Of a DNA stretch of 64,000 bases, positions 1-9,846 are shown piece after piece. Under the pieces are notes generated by a model, which made no database searches, had not been told where the DNA came from, and was given only the letters and a program-made list of their open reading frames with translations. The position numbers were made by a program, and so were the translations under genes. The stretch comes from Ceratodon purpureus (Eukaryota > Streptophyta > Bryopsida > Pseudoditrichales > Ditrichaceae), in assembly GCA_014871385.1 (NCBI GenBank), contig CM026425.1, positions 3,956,752 to 4,020,751 of the forward strand, written 5' to 3'. Each line of letters starts with the position of its first letter. Positions within the stretch are counted from its first letter, which is position 1.

Positions 1-1931
1 AGGTACTACAGGAGGGAGTTGATGCCAAAGAAGGCGATCACGGAAGAACCAGATTGGATGGATACCCAAACTGAGCCTGGCCATGACTCGTTCATTTTCA
101 CGGAGTATCAGAAGATCACTTATCCGTCAGCGCATCTGAAGGAATGCGGTTGGTACATCGAGTGTGCGAAGACTTTCTGCCCCGCCGAGGAGGAAGATCT
201 GAAGAGACGACTAGGTGCCATCAACGCCACTCCGGAGGAAGTACCTGACGTCGAAGAGGCTGCACCGGAGGACCCGAAAGTTGGTCAGAGGAGAAAGAAA
301 GCGCAGGCGCAGCTAGGAAGACGCGTAGCGCAGAGGACCACTGCCTCACAAGACGGTGGCACTGGTTCAGTTGCAGGGTCACCTGTTGATAACCGAAAAG
401 GACAACGGTCCCCTAAATCTCCCAAGTCCCGACGTAGACTGGATGGACCTTCGCCATCAGGGAACTCCTCTGGGACAGATTTTACTCTGTCTCAGCCTGA
501 GTTTCGACTGGTTGACGAACCGAAGGAGGTGGAGCACGATACTTTCGATTTGATCATGAATGGTATGATCAATAAGTCGATGTTCGATGCGGTGTACAAG
601 TTCGCAAGCCAGTGCAATTATGGTAAATCCTGCCGGGTTTATGGGAGGAATCAGACGAAGGACGGAATGGTGGACCTTGTAGTAGCCCAGGTTCCGGACA
701 ACTCCCCGGTACCAGGCATATCAAGAACGGCCTCGGATGTCCCTAAGTGGAATGTCCTTGACAAGGACTGGTTCAAGAACACGTTCGTGTTTGCCCATAC
801 TTTCTTGCACGATGATGGCGCCCTTGTCTTTGTTTACACTGACGATAACTCCACAAGAAAGACTATCAGGTCCTTTTGCCCAAGCCTTGGGTTCAAGATG
901 TTTAAGGAGTGGACCGGCTTCAACATACTGCCGCTTCGGGTTCCATCAAGGGTTGAGACCACTAATCTTTTTAGGGTGGGTCTTTATGTCAGATGCAATC
1001 CGGATCCCAGGGCAGCATCTCTCCCCACCGGCACTCGGAACTCTGCCTTCACTCTGAAGCCAACTCACAGTGGAGATATTGACGTTGTTAAGGGAAACGT
1101 CCTTATGAACTCGGCTAACGCCAAGACTGTGAAGATGAACGGCGATCGGCCTTGGCGTGGTCCTAAGGAACTTGATGAGTATTTCTGGGGCTGCCTTGTC
1201 TTGTCTTGCACATCTCCTGGAGGCATTGTGGTTGACCTCACGGCGGGAACAGGTACGGCCTTTCAATCTTATGACATTGTCTTTCCCGTACTTCCAGATT
1301 GTAGTTTGCCTTAATACTAACTCCCTACTTTGTCGACTTTTGTAGGCGACTCCATACAAGTCTGTCGCAATCGTGGCCGTCACATTGTCGCTATTGAGGA
1401 GGACGAGGACATATTCAAGGAACTTCTTGCTCCGATGAGATCTGACTTGGTTCCCCGTGCACCTGCCGGGGACCATCACAGTGACCAAGATGACGATGAC
1501 GACGACGACGACGACGATGAAGAGGATCCTCTGATACAGCTTGCAGAAGAAGATCTGGCTTACCATCCTCCGGAAATCCGACCGAAGGGCAGGCAGTGAG
1601 TGTAGTCGTCAGGTCTCGTATTAGACAGCAATTTTGAACATTTTTTGAATCTAACAGTCAGGCTTAGAATCGTCTTTTCTCAGATACTGCCTTCGTATGC
1701 AGAGTCGCCCGAGTTCCCTTGTCGCCGGTAGCTACGTTCTTCCGCATGCCTGTTTACGCTGAGCAGGCAGCAAGACACCAGGCTGCATTACCTTCCCCAA
1801 AGGAACGAAAGACGAAGCGGAGATATGACCAGGCAGTTAAGGAGTACCTACATCTGGAGGCTGCTGTTGATAATACATTGGATCTAGGTGACGAAGACTC
1901 AGACTATTTTGATATTTACCGTCGATATTAA
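1..1931 (+). CDS. N6/N4 DNA methyltransferase-like protein, beta class, 5' partial, three exons
   Basis: Seen: three exons join in one frame: 1-1252, 1346-1595 and 1703-1931 (introns GTACGG..GTAG and GTGAGT..GCAG), giving 576 residues with the frame still open at base 1, so the true start is probably upstream (first ATG at 22). The C-terminal half reads PWRGPKELDE, then SPGGIVVDLTAGTG, then GRHIVAIEEDEDIF. This matches motif X followed by SAM-binding motif I of PF01555-type N6-adenine/N4-cytosine methyltransferases (family pattern: S.PGDIVLDPF.GSGTT..A...GR..IGIE). The motif IV position upstream reads AQVPDN instead of [DNS]PP[YFW], so catalysis is doubtful. Order IV then X-I is that of the beta class. 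The middle carries a basic, low-complexity stretch; exon 2 ends in a run of about nine Asp. A paralogue lies at 62585-64000. Likely nuclear; substrate unknown. Confidence 0.7.
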
Positions 1932-2449
1932 GACCAAACTATTTTATTGACACCAATATTTACTTAGTTTAAAATTTTGGTATTGCTGTAAAAATTTAAA
2001 AATTTAAATTTTAAGAGGAAAGGAGGGTTATGTGAATCATGATTATTGAACCAATTAGTCATGATTATGTTGGTTACTGTCCTATGTTGTACCATTCCTT
2101 GCTGCATAGGTATCCCATTAACCCATCTCCATTGGATTCCATTCTTCCAATTTTTGAATTCCAATTCTTCCCACACTTCCTATCTTTCCAATTTCTGAAT
2201 TCCCCTCCCTCCCTACTACCAAAGTTCTCATACACCGGGAGACGCCAAACAGTGGAGGGGAAACAATTTAAAAATTAAAATAAAATGAGAAGTAGAACCC
2301 CCTTCTCAAAGAAGAAAAATTACAAATAAAACAAAAAAACAAAAAAAAGAAAAGAAAAGAAAAAACAAAAACAGTGAATCACAAAGACACCCAAGAGTTA
2401 AGATTTTTTTTAAAAAGAAAAAAAAAAAACATAGAGCCGGGACACCCAC
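1932..2449. other. AT-rich 3' flank, no gene seen
   Basis: Downstream of the methyltransferase-like gene. Contains repeated TTCCAATTTTTGAATTCC-like stretches near 2145-2205 and A-rich runs near 2330-2430. I see no coding signal. Confidence 0.5.
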
Positions 2450-3480
2450 TGGGAGAGAGGGAGAGGGAGAGGGAGAGGGAGAGGGAGAGGGACAGGGACA
2501 GGGACAGGGACAGGGAGAGGGAGAGGGAGAGGGTGAGGGAGAGGGACAGGGACAGGGACAGGTTAGGGGAGAGGGAGAGGGACATTGGAGAGGGAGAGGG
2601 AGAGGGACAGGGACAGGGAGGGAGAGGGAGAGGGAGAGGGAGAGGGAGAGGGACATTGGAGAGGGACAGGGAGAGGGAGTGGCCGCGAGGGAGAGGGAGA
2701 GGGAGAGGGAGAGGGACAGGGAGTGGCCGCGAGGGAGTGGGACAGGGAGTGAGGGAGAGGGAGAGGGAGAGGGACAGGGAGTGAGGGAGAGGGACAGGGA
2801 GAGGGAGAGGGAGTGAAAGAGAGGGAGAGGGAGTGAGGGAGAGGGAGAGGGAGTGAGGGACAGGGAGTGAGGGACAGGGAGAGAGGGAGAGGGAGAGGGA
2901 GAGGGAGTGACCGCGAGGGAGAGGGAGAGGGACAGGGAGTGAGGGAGAGGGAGAGGGGGAGGGACATGGAGAGGGGGAGGAGAGAGGGAGAGGGAGAGGG
3001 ACAGGGAGTGAGGGAGAGGGAGAGGGAGAGGGAGAGGGAGAGGGAGAGGGACAGGGAGTGAGGGAGAGGGAGAGGGAAGGAGGGAGAGGGAGAGGGAGAG
3101 GGGACAGGGAGTGAGGGAGTGGGAGAGGGACAGGGAGTGTGGGAGAGGGAGAGGGAGAGGGAGTGAGGGAGAGGGACAAGGGGAGGGACAGGGAGAGAGG
3201 GAGAGGGAGAGGGAGAGGGACAGGGAGAGGAGGGACAGGGAGAGGGAGAGGGGGAGGGACAGGGAGAGAGGGAGAGGGAGAGGGACAAGGGGAGGGACAG
3301 GGAGAGAGGGAGAGGAGAGGGACAAGGGAAGGCAGGGAGGAGAGGGAGAGGGAGAGGGATAGGGGAGGACAAGGAGAGGGAGAGGGAGATGACCGAGGGA
3401 GAGGTGAGGGGACAGGGAGTGAGGGAGAGGGTGAGGGAGGGACAGGTAGAGGGAGTGACAGGGGGTATATTAGAGTTAGA
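2450..3480 (+). repeat. Purine microsatellite (GGGAGA)n with GGGACA variants
   Basis: About 1 kb of almost pure purine on the plus strand, built of GGGAGA with GGGACA, GGGAGT and short TGGCCGCGAGGG interruptions. The long Ser/Pro/Leu and Arg/Glu reading frames through it are repeat translations, not genes. Purine mirror tracts of this kind can form triplex DNA. Confidence 0.95.
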
Positions 3481-3639
3481 GTTATGGAGGGAGCAGTGAG
3501 AGAGTGGAGTAGTGGAGAGGGAGTGGGATGAGGGGACAGGAGAGTAGGGAGCAGGCCTGGTCGGGAAGTCGCGTCGGGACAGGGAGACGGGTGGGGTAGG
3601 GAAGGAGGGTGGGTGTCTTCCAAAAAAAAGTGTGTCTCG

Positions 3640-3972
3640 GAACTCTCTTAGACCCAGGAGGGGGGGGCCTGCCGATTCCCACAGAGAGTACTATGTGGGG
3701 GAAGGGTTCCTCGGGAGCCCAGGGGGACTCCTTGTCCCCCGTCGCGGCGGGACTCCCTGTCCCTGCTCGCGGCGGGACTCTTTGTCCCGCGTCGCGGCAA
3801 GCCTGTCGGGGCTCGCGGCTGGGAGAGGGGATCGGGAGTCGGGAGTCGAGAGTCGGGAGTGGGGACTCGGGTCTCGGGACTCGGGTGTGGCCTCGGGACT
3901 CAAGACTCGGGACTCGGGACTTGGGACTTGGGACTTGGGACTCGGGTCTCGGGACTCGGGTCTCGGGACCCG
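3640..3972 (+). repeat. GC-rich minisatellites: about 25-bp unit then GGGACTC heptamer array
   Basis: Around 3720-3800 three imperfect copies of a unit containing GTCGCGGCGGGACTCC. From about 3835 to 3970 a 7-bp unit GGGACTC/GGGACTT/GGGAGTC repeats, ending abruptly where AT-rich DNA begins. Confidence 0.85.
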
Positions 3973-4300
3973 TTTAATTTACAGAACCAAAGCATAAATA
4001 AGAATAAAAAATAGAAGTAAAAACATTAAACAAATAGCATAATAAAGGGAAAGAAAAGGAAATTAAAATCAATAAATTAAAGATTAAAATGATCAAAAAA
4101 TTTAAGATTAAAGACATAACAACTTTAAGGTTGTCGTTATAACTCGCATTTATAGTACTTACAAAATGGTACACGGTTTTCAAAAACCTCTACACAAGGG
4201 CGTTGAACCTGCCAAAGAGGCGCCACTCCGCTAAGCAACACGGTACCTCAATAATTTGCACACATTCCTAGCCAATTTCTAGGCTACCACCTACAAATGT
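3973..4300. other. AT-rich 3' flank of the minus-strand small gene
   Basis: A-rich to about 4140, then mixed sequence to the stop codon of the gene at 4301. No further gene or RNA recognised; probably holds its 3' untranslated region. Confidence 0.4.
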
Positions 4301-4810
4301 CTAGGCTACACCATCCTCAACTACATCTGATTTGTTTTCCGGGGCTATGATCTCCACCACATCCGTTGCATCTTCCTCCAACTTCCGCCTATAAGCCTGT
4401 GCCGCCTCCTGATCTTCGAAGCCCAACCAATGGAGATGAGAATCGGAATCATAGTCTTCAGCATCATCCATCTGCATATGGACAGTCTCCCCTTCATATT
4501 CAACGATGGTGAGAATGAGTGTATCTCCCCTACGACCATAAGGCACCCATTGCGCTCCATCAAAATTTCCCTCCTCCTCCGACACCTCCTCCTTCGGCAC
4601 CTCCACCTTGGGCATCTCCACCTTTGGCACCTCCACATTCGGCACCTCCTCCTTCGGCACCTCCACCTTCGGCATCTCCACCTTAGGAACCTCCACCTTC
4701 GGCACCTCCACCATAGATCCTCCAGAACTGGATTCTCCCCTTCCCCTCTTCTTGCCAATAGTCTTCGAGCACTGCCCCTTGGAAGCCACCTTCACCACCT
4801 TGCGAACCAT
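4301..4810 (-). CDS. Small acidic protein with VEVPK pentapeptide repeats (unknown function)
   Basis: I do not recognise the family. Start chosen at ATG 4810-4808, because it follows a CT-rich leader and a TATA box; the frame stays open further upstream only through simple-sequence DNA. 169 residues: a basic N-terminus (MVRKVVKVASKGQCSK, then KKRGRGE, a possible nuclear signal), nine tandem 5-residue units of the type VEVPK/VEMPK/EEVPN encoded by a 15-bp repeat (about 4575-4715), and a non-repetitive acidic C-terminal domain of about 90 residues (GDTLILTIVEYEG, then LHWLGFEDQEAAQAYRRKL) that looks folded. It is transcribed away from the gene at 5960 across a shared palindromic intergenic region. 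The ordered C-terminus and clean promoter elements favour a real gene. Confidence 0.55.
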   Translation of the reverse strand: MVRKVVKVASKGQCSKTIGKKRGRGESSSGGSMVEVPKVEVPKVEMPKVEVPKEEVPNVEVPKVEMPKVEVPKEEVSEEEGNFDGAQWVPYGRRGDTLILTIVEYEGETVHMQMDDAEDYDSDSHLHWLGFEDQEAAQAYRRKLEEDATDVVEIIAPENKSDVVEDGVA

Positions 4811-4819
4811 CTTGAGAAA

Positions 4820-5015
4820 AAGGAGGGAGAGGAGAGGAGGAAGGAAGAGAAGATTGAGGGAGAAGAGAGAAGAAGAGAGGGAGAGGAGAGAAGAGTCCGA
4901 ATGGAGAGGAGAGAGTGAGAGAGAGAGTGAGAGAGAGAGTGAGAGAGAGAGAGTGAGAGAGAGAAGTGAGGAGAGAAGTGTGAGTTGTGAGGGGGAGTGG
5001 GACCCCTTATATGGG
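4820..5015 (-). promoter_or_regulatory. TATA box and CT-rich 5' leader of the minus-strand small gene
   Basis: On the minus strand CATATAAGG lies at 5013-5005 within GGGGCCCATATAAGGGG, about 195 bp before the ATG. The intervening leader (4820-4980) is (CT)n-rich, a common plant core-promoter/leader feature. Confidence 0.5.
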
Positions 5016-5029
5016 CCCCACCGAGCCCC

Positions 5030-5205
5030 CTCGGCCGCCTCCACTTTCCAGGGCTGGGAGGCGGCTCCCTCCCAACCCTGGGAGAAGCCCTCCCTCCTTA
5101 GGGTTGGGAAGGTCGCTCCTTCCCAATCACAAGGAAGGGAGCCCCCACCTAGGGTTGGAAGGGCGCCACCCTTCCAACCCTCTAGGGAGGAGAAGAGGCC
5201 GCCGC
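5030..5205. repeat. Imperfect inverted repeats with AACCCTGGGAG / CCTAGGGTTGG motifs
   Basis: Several short foldbacks, for example GGAGGCGGCTCCCTCCC, TTGGGAAGG..CCTTCCCAA and TTGGAAGGGCGCC..CCCTTCCAA. They are part of the palindrome-rich divergent intergenic region. Confidence 0.55.
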
Positions 5206-5211
5206 CTTCCT

Positions 5212-5346
5212 TAAGGGCGGTGGCCACCCTAAGGCGGCCTCGCCCTAAGGCGGCCTCGCCCTAAGGCGGCCTCGCCCTAAGGCGGTGGCCACCCTAAGGC
5301 GGCCTCGCCCTAAGGCGGTGGCCACCCTAAGGCGGCCTCGCCCTAA
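5212..5346. repeat. Tandem CTAAGGCGGCCTCGCC / CTAAGGCGGTGGCCACC array
   Basis: About nine units of 16-17 bp that begin CTAAGGCGG and end either CCTCGCC or TGGCCACC. The second type contains the palindrome GGTGGCCACC. It runs directly into the 32-35-bp palindrome array. Confidence 0.9.
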
Positions 5347-5696
5347 GGGCTCTCGGTACCGAGAGCCCCCATGGTGATGGGGCTCTCGGTACCGAGGGTC
5401 CCTAGTGGGGACTCTCGGTACCGAGAGCCCTATCACCATGGGGGCTCTCGGTACCGAGGGCCCCCTGCGGCCATAGGGCTCTCGGCACCGAGAGCCCTAT
5501 GATCGCAGGGGGCCCTCGGTACCGAGAGCCCCCATGGTGATAGGGCTCTCGGTACCGAGGGTCCCTCCCGGCCATAGGGCTCTCGGTGCCGAGAGCCCTA
5601 TGGCCGCAAGGGGCCCTCGGTACCGAGACCCCCTATGAAGGGGCTCTCGGTCACGGGCGCCCCTAGCGGCCATAGGGCTCTCGGCACCGAGAGCCC
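5347..5696. repeat. Array of 11 palindromes, core CTCTCGGTACCGAGAG
   Basis: Eleven units with a 28-35-bp period, each centred on CTCTCGGTACCGAGAG or a one- to few-base variant (GGCACC, GGTGCC, CCCTCGG). Spacers such as CCCCATGGTGAT, TATCACCATGGG and GCGGCCATA are themselves partly complementary to one another. Each unit can form a hairpin with a stem of 8-11 bp. The array lies midway between two divergent promoters. Confidence 0.95.
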
Positions 5697-5734
5697 TCTT
5701 CAATGGGCGTCATGGGCCTCGCCCTTGATGAAGG

Positions 5735-5850
5735 GGCCCACTCACCCTGACCTAACCCTGGGTGAGGGGGGCGCCCGTTGCGGCGCCCCCTTCTCTGACC
5801 TAACCCTGGGTGAGAGGGGCGCCCTTTATAAGGGCGCCCCTCCTCCCCAT
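5735..5850 (+). promoter_or_regulatory. Duplicated GACCTAACCCTGGGTGAG box and palindromic TATA region
   Basis: The box GACCTAACCCTGGGTGAG occurs twice (about 5748 and 5797), each time followed by a GGGGCGCCC foldback. The second foldback, GGGGCGCCCTTTATAAGG followed by GCGCCCC, holds the TATA box (TTTATAAG, about 5825-5832) in its centre. A CT-rich leader follows to the ATG at 5960. Confidence 0.6.
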
Positions 5851-5959
5851 TCCTCACAATCTCTCCTCCCTCCCTTCTCATACTCTCTCCTTTCTCTGCT
5901 CTCCCCTCCTCTCATTCTTCTCCCTCTTTGATTCTCTTTCAGTTTTTTCGAACTTCAGG

Positions 5960-6229
5960 ATGGAGCGGCCGCAGACGGAGGTGGAGATGAAGAGCTTCTT
6001 TGGGGACGTGCGTTTCATCGGATTCATTCTGGAGATTGAGGCTGAGGTGGAGGAGTACTCTCGAATTCTGAGGGAGAACATCGTGTACTCCAAGGACCTC
6101 ACTGCAATTTGGAACTATGAGGCAGGCGTTGCGTTTTCTCGACTTGTCGACATCTGCAAGTACACCTGGGAGCCGCCATCCGCAGAGCTAACCCGTATCC
6201 GGGGTTCTTCTAGATTTAGCTTGTCCTAG
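5960..6229 (+). CDS. Small protein of 89 residues (unknown function)
   Basis: Not recognised. ATG at 5960 lies about 130 bp after a TATA box and a CT-rich leader, mirroring the arrangement of the divergent gene at 4301-4810. The product begins MERPQTEVEMKSFFGDVRF and has a predicted helical centre rich in Glu and aromatic residues (EIEAEVEEYSRILRENI). The last residues (RGSSRFSLS) look less conserved in character, so the annotated end could be read-through of a splice donor in the real transcript. No membrane segment or signal peptide. Divergent promoter sharing with the minus-strand gene suggests joint regulation, which is inference. Confidence 0.45.
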   Translation: MERPQTEVEMKSFFGDVRFIGFILEIEAEVEEYSRILRENIVYSKDLTAIWNYEAGVAFSRLVDICKYTWEPPSAELTRIRGSSRFSLS

Positions 6230-6559
6230 CTTTGGTGTAGCTTGTAATTAAAGACCAGATTTGTCCCTATTGTGCTAGCGCCGGTTGGCCAATATCATGT
6301 ACAAGTTTCATCATCGATTAATGGAGAGGCACAATTGAACAAGATGAAAAGCATGCGCCTTCATTGTTCTGGATCCGCAAGTTTCTTAGCTAATTGCTTA
6401 GTATGTGGTATGTCCATTGCATTTTGTTATCAGGTTTCAAGCATAATTGGAAGTTACTTTTTGTGTTGATTTTGGTGGATGATAATGTGCAAGCAGGTTC
6501 AAAGGTTTGGGAAGGGTTTAGATATGAAGGGGATGGTATACAACCTCTAAATCATGAGG
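6230..6559. other. Non-coding, no feature seen
   Basis: Mixed AT-rich sequence after the small gene; short open frames only. Probably 3' flank. Confidence 0.4.
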
Positions 6560-6771
6560 TCATGATGACGTCAGCCCTAATTTTTGTACTAGAAAGAGAG
6601 TATGTCTACACATGTGACATCTTTTTTTATGCGGATGTGTTCACAACACCCTAAACCTAGGGTGACATCTCTTAAAAATATTTCAAAATATGAGCTTAAA
6701 ATGCGCAGTCTAAGGCGACACTAAACCCTGAACTAGTCCTAAAATTTCCAATTCTCTGCTCTCCGGTTTCT

Positions 6772-6803
<32 letters not shown>

Positions 6804-6820
6804 ACATACGACCTTTCCCC
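6560..6820 (+). repeat. Dispersed module R, copy 1
   Basis: Begins TCATGATGACGTCAGCC and ends with tandem CTCCGCT units followed by CACATACGACCTTTCCCC. The same two ends occur at 9556-9846 and inverted at 60929-61190, and a divergent version at about 16759-16806. The middle is AT-rich and poorly conserved. TGACGTCA is a bZIP (CRE/ACGT-core) site. No gene is evident directly downstream of this copy. Confidence 0.75.
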
Positions 6821-9555
6821 ATCGGCGACGACTTTGGAAATGAGATTTTGTGGAAGGCTACTTTGTGAGGTATCACATGTGTGTACGATGTTTGAAGCCT
6901 TGGTTTTGCTTGGTTTGGGAGATATTGGATCTCAAACATGAGGGGGTGTGAGAACCTTGAAAATCTAGGCCGCCTTTGAATGGTAGTATGAATCTTCATG
7001 ATTATGTTTAGAGGTGAGATGGAATGCATTTTGGGAGCCTCTTTTGTTATCACTTTGATTGTTTTAGTTGGATTTTATAGTGTATGTAGTGGTTTAGTGC
7101 TTTTATAGTTATTGACCAAACCAAGTGAATGTCTTGTACATAGACCATGGAATAATGTTTTGTTAGAATGGGTTGAAGCTTGCTCATACTCTTATTTGAA
7201 GTTCTCTGTTTTTGTGTTTTTTTGAAATGATTGATTGCATCAAGCATGGTGAGATTTGTTTACTTTTGGAGGAAAAAGCTATATGAAAGTGTTGCGCTGT
7301 ATCTTTTGCAACTTGCGTTGTTTTGTTTTACTTGTTTTCGTTCTTTGTCTACCGGCATGCTGTCTTGTTTTGTTGATGAGGACTTTCTTGGAATATTATA
7401 ATGGCAATTGGGTAATTTTTAGGAGATGGCATTTGTTAGTATGCTTGTTCATACATTTAAGTTACAATTATTCGAACGTTATTGTGGATTGGCTTGTCTC
7501 ATGTTTTAAAGTCTAAAGATGTTGTGTAGTTGTACAAATAGTTTCTTTGCATTCAATGTTCTCATTTTTTGTTGAACGTTGTATCGTTTTGTTTCAAGAT
7601 CTCTTTTATAATGATTATGATTGCAAAAGGTCTCGTGCGTCTATTGTATGTTTTATCCTGTTGTAGCAAAAAACGCAATAATATCTTTGTGGTAAAGGTT
7701 GTTTTCACTTTAAAAATGGAGGTTGAAAATGTATCAATTTTTTAGGGATTTTCATTTTTTCACTTTTTTCTCAATTTGGTAATAATAAGTTAGATAAATC
7801 TTTGTTGTCTATCTTCCTTTTTAAGTTGATGATAAGGAGTGCCATGATTTACTTTAAGTACAAATTGATATCATTGTCTTGTTAACACCTTTTTAACAAG
7901 CAAATACAAGTATGAGCTTTTCTATATATTTTATTGTAATAAAGTTTTTATATCTACAGAAGCCTACCTTAAATTTTAAACTTTTTAAATGAAGCTTAAA
8001 TTCTATGTCACCAATAAGTTGTAACTACCATGATTGGCTCGCATCCTACCATTTTTTTCCTAGCTGGCAAAGTCTAGTCTAATTGGCTATGGATTTGCTC
8101 TAAATTTCAACAATTATAGTTAAAAGTAGATTATCTTTCAAAGCTCATTATATGCTTCCAAAGAAAACCATAAATAAAGAATCTATTCTATTCTTCATCG
8201 TTGTGCTTATTGCACTTCATGTTCTTATATTCTTAGAATTCCATCTCTATATCATATTTTTTCCACACCATCTTATTTACACTAGATTAATGGTTCAAGA
8301 GATTTTATCTTACATTTTCTAAAAAGTGTTAATGTACAATCAAAATCATTGTACAAGGATGGTCTTCAGTCCTTTTCGCTTTTTACTTATCCTTTCTAGA
8401 AAACCCTAATGCTCTTTTTCTTTATTAACCGCCTCTCTCTTCTGATCCTAATATAATCCTATATTTCCAAATGAAGATATCTACCACATTTAATCTTCTT
8501 GCCCAACCAACAGTGCCTAGTTACTTTCTAGTTATTATACTACATCATCAGCGGCTACTATGTATAGCAAAGGTGTTTAAATGATCACTATTGAACTTCT
8601 AACCACCATAATTTATCTTTTCTTGACTATCCATGGCGAATGGTAAATTCCCATTATTATTTATCAAAGTAGCCGATAACCATTAAAAATTTATAACTGA
8701 TTTAAAAAGCCTTTTGCAATTTCACAGTATTAATGAGTTTATACTCACACATGCATGCCTTCAAGTGTATTCTAAAACTCCTTATGTAGTCACACTTGCA
8801 CCGAGGTTGTTCCTTATAATGATTTAAGACAATTGTATCAACAATTATCATTCAAATACACATGTTTTTAGTATGAACTTACTAACAATCTTAGCTTAGA
8901 TGATAGATCTTTACTACAGTACAGATCTTTATCCAAGGATACAAGTGCTGCATTGGAGCTACTATAGTTGACAACATTGATCTTGACATTTCCAAAGTCC
9001 TTGCCATTATATAGAGTAGTGCGGTTTTTATGATTAGACAAAAACAATGCAATTACAGATAGAACTTCATGAAATAGTATTTGATGGCGATGAAAGTTAA
9101 AAAGATGTACGTCAATTCTATTATAAAATCCTAAATCAAAAACAATTCCTTCGTAACACATTGTGCTCTTTGATTTAATAGTTTGAAAAACATGCACTAC
9201 ATATCACACATGCTCAAATTACACTCACCAACATTTGCAAATACAAAGTCACTTACACCAGCAAACATGTTTGCACACGAGGCAATTCCACAGAGCATCT
9301 AGGTTCATACACATTCACATACAAACAATATACACCCTCACATAAACAATTCTTTTAAAAGTCAAGCAAAATGTATATAACAGGAACAGTAAAACCAATA
9401 TAAAAACATGAGAAAGATAAGATGAGATAATATGAGATAAGATATATTAAGGAAAAGATTAAAAAAATTTAGACAGCTATCTAATACAAAACAAGGATTA
9501 AAAAGAAAATAGAACAGATTATTGAAAGTAGACAATTATTGACCATACACTAATG
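6821..9555. other. AT-rich intergenic DNA, no gene seen
   Basis: About 2.7 kb with only short open frames on both strands and no recognisable protein, RNA or repeat. It lies between two same-orientation copies of module R. Confidence 0.5.
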
Positions 9556-9846
9556 TCATGATGACGTCAGCCCTAAATTATTCACAGTGAAGAAAAGGAA
9601 TTCTATCCATGGAGATTGAACTTGCTTGAAACATGCCAAAATATTGCTATATTTAGAATCTAAATCAACAGATTATATACTAAATTTATCTCAAAATTGA
9701 AAAATAATAAAAGTATTGAGCAAAATATCCACGGTCATAGGGGATGATTGAATTTATAATGACAATATAAATGTCTATTTTCTGCTCTTCAATCTCCGCT
9801 CTCCGCTCTCCGCTCTTCGCTCTCCGCTCACATACGACCTTTCCCC
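9556..9846 (+). repeat. Dispersed module R, copy 2
   Basis: Same boundaries as copy 1: TCATGATGACGTCAGCC at the left, CTCCGCT tandem units and CACATACGACCTTTCCCC at the right. It also shares CCACGGTCATAGGG (about 9730) with the inverted copy near 61040 (CCACGGTTATAGGG on that strand). Confidence 0.75.

Noticed and set aside
946-1566. 206-residue minus-strand frame
   Set aside because: Antisense shadow of the methyltransferase-like exons, including the Asp run read as Val/Ile.
2306-3623. Long Ser/Pro/Leu and Arg/Glu open frames of up to 414 residues
   Set aside because: They are translations of the (GGGAGA)n microsatellite and appear in all frames; no unique sequence.
3835-3970. Telomere repeat
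   Set aside because: Heptamer unit, but GGGACTC rather than TTTAGGG and interstitial; treated as a minisatellite.
5347-5696. CRISPR array
   Set aside because: Regular 33-bp repeats, but they are palindromes with related spacers, in a eukaryotic context and without cas genes.
4987-5931. Arg/Pro-rich plus- and minus-strand frames across the palindrome array
   Set aside because: Repeat translations of the intergenic arrays.
6821-9555. Small open frames such as 7256-7516 and 8868-9197
   Set aside because: AT-rich, short, no domain or promoter, expected by chance.
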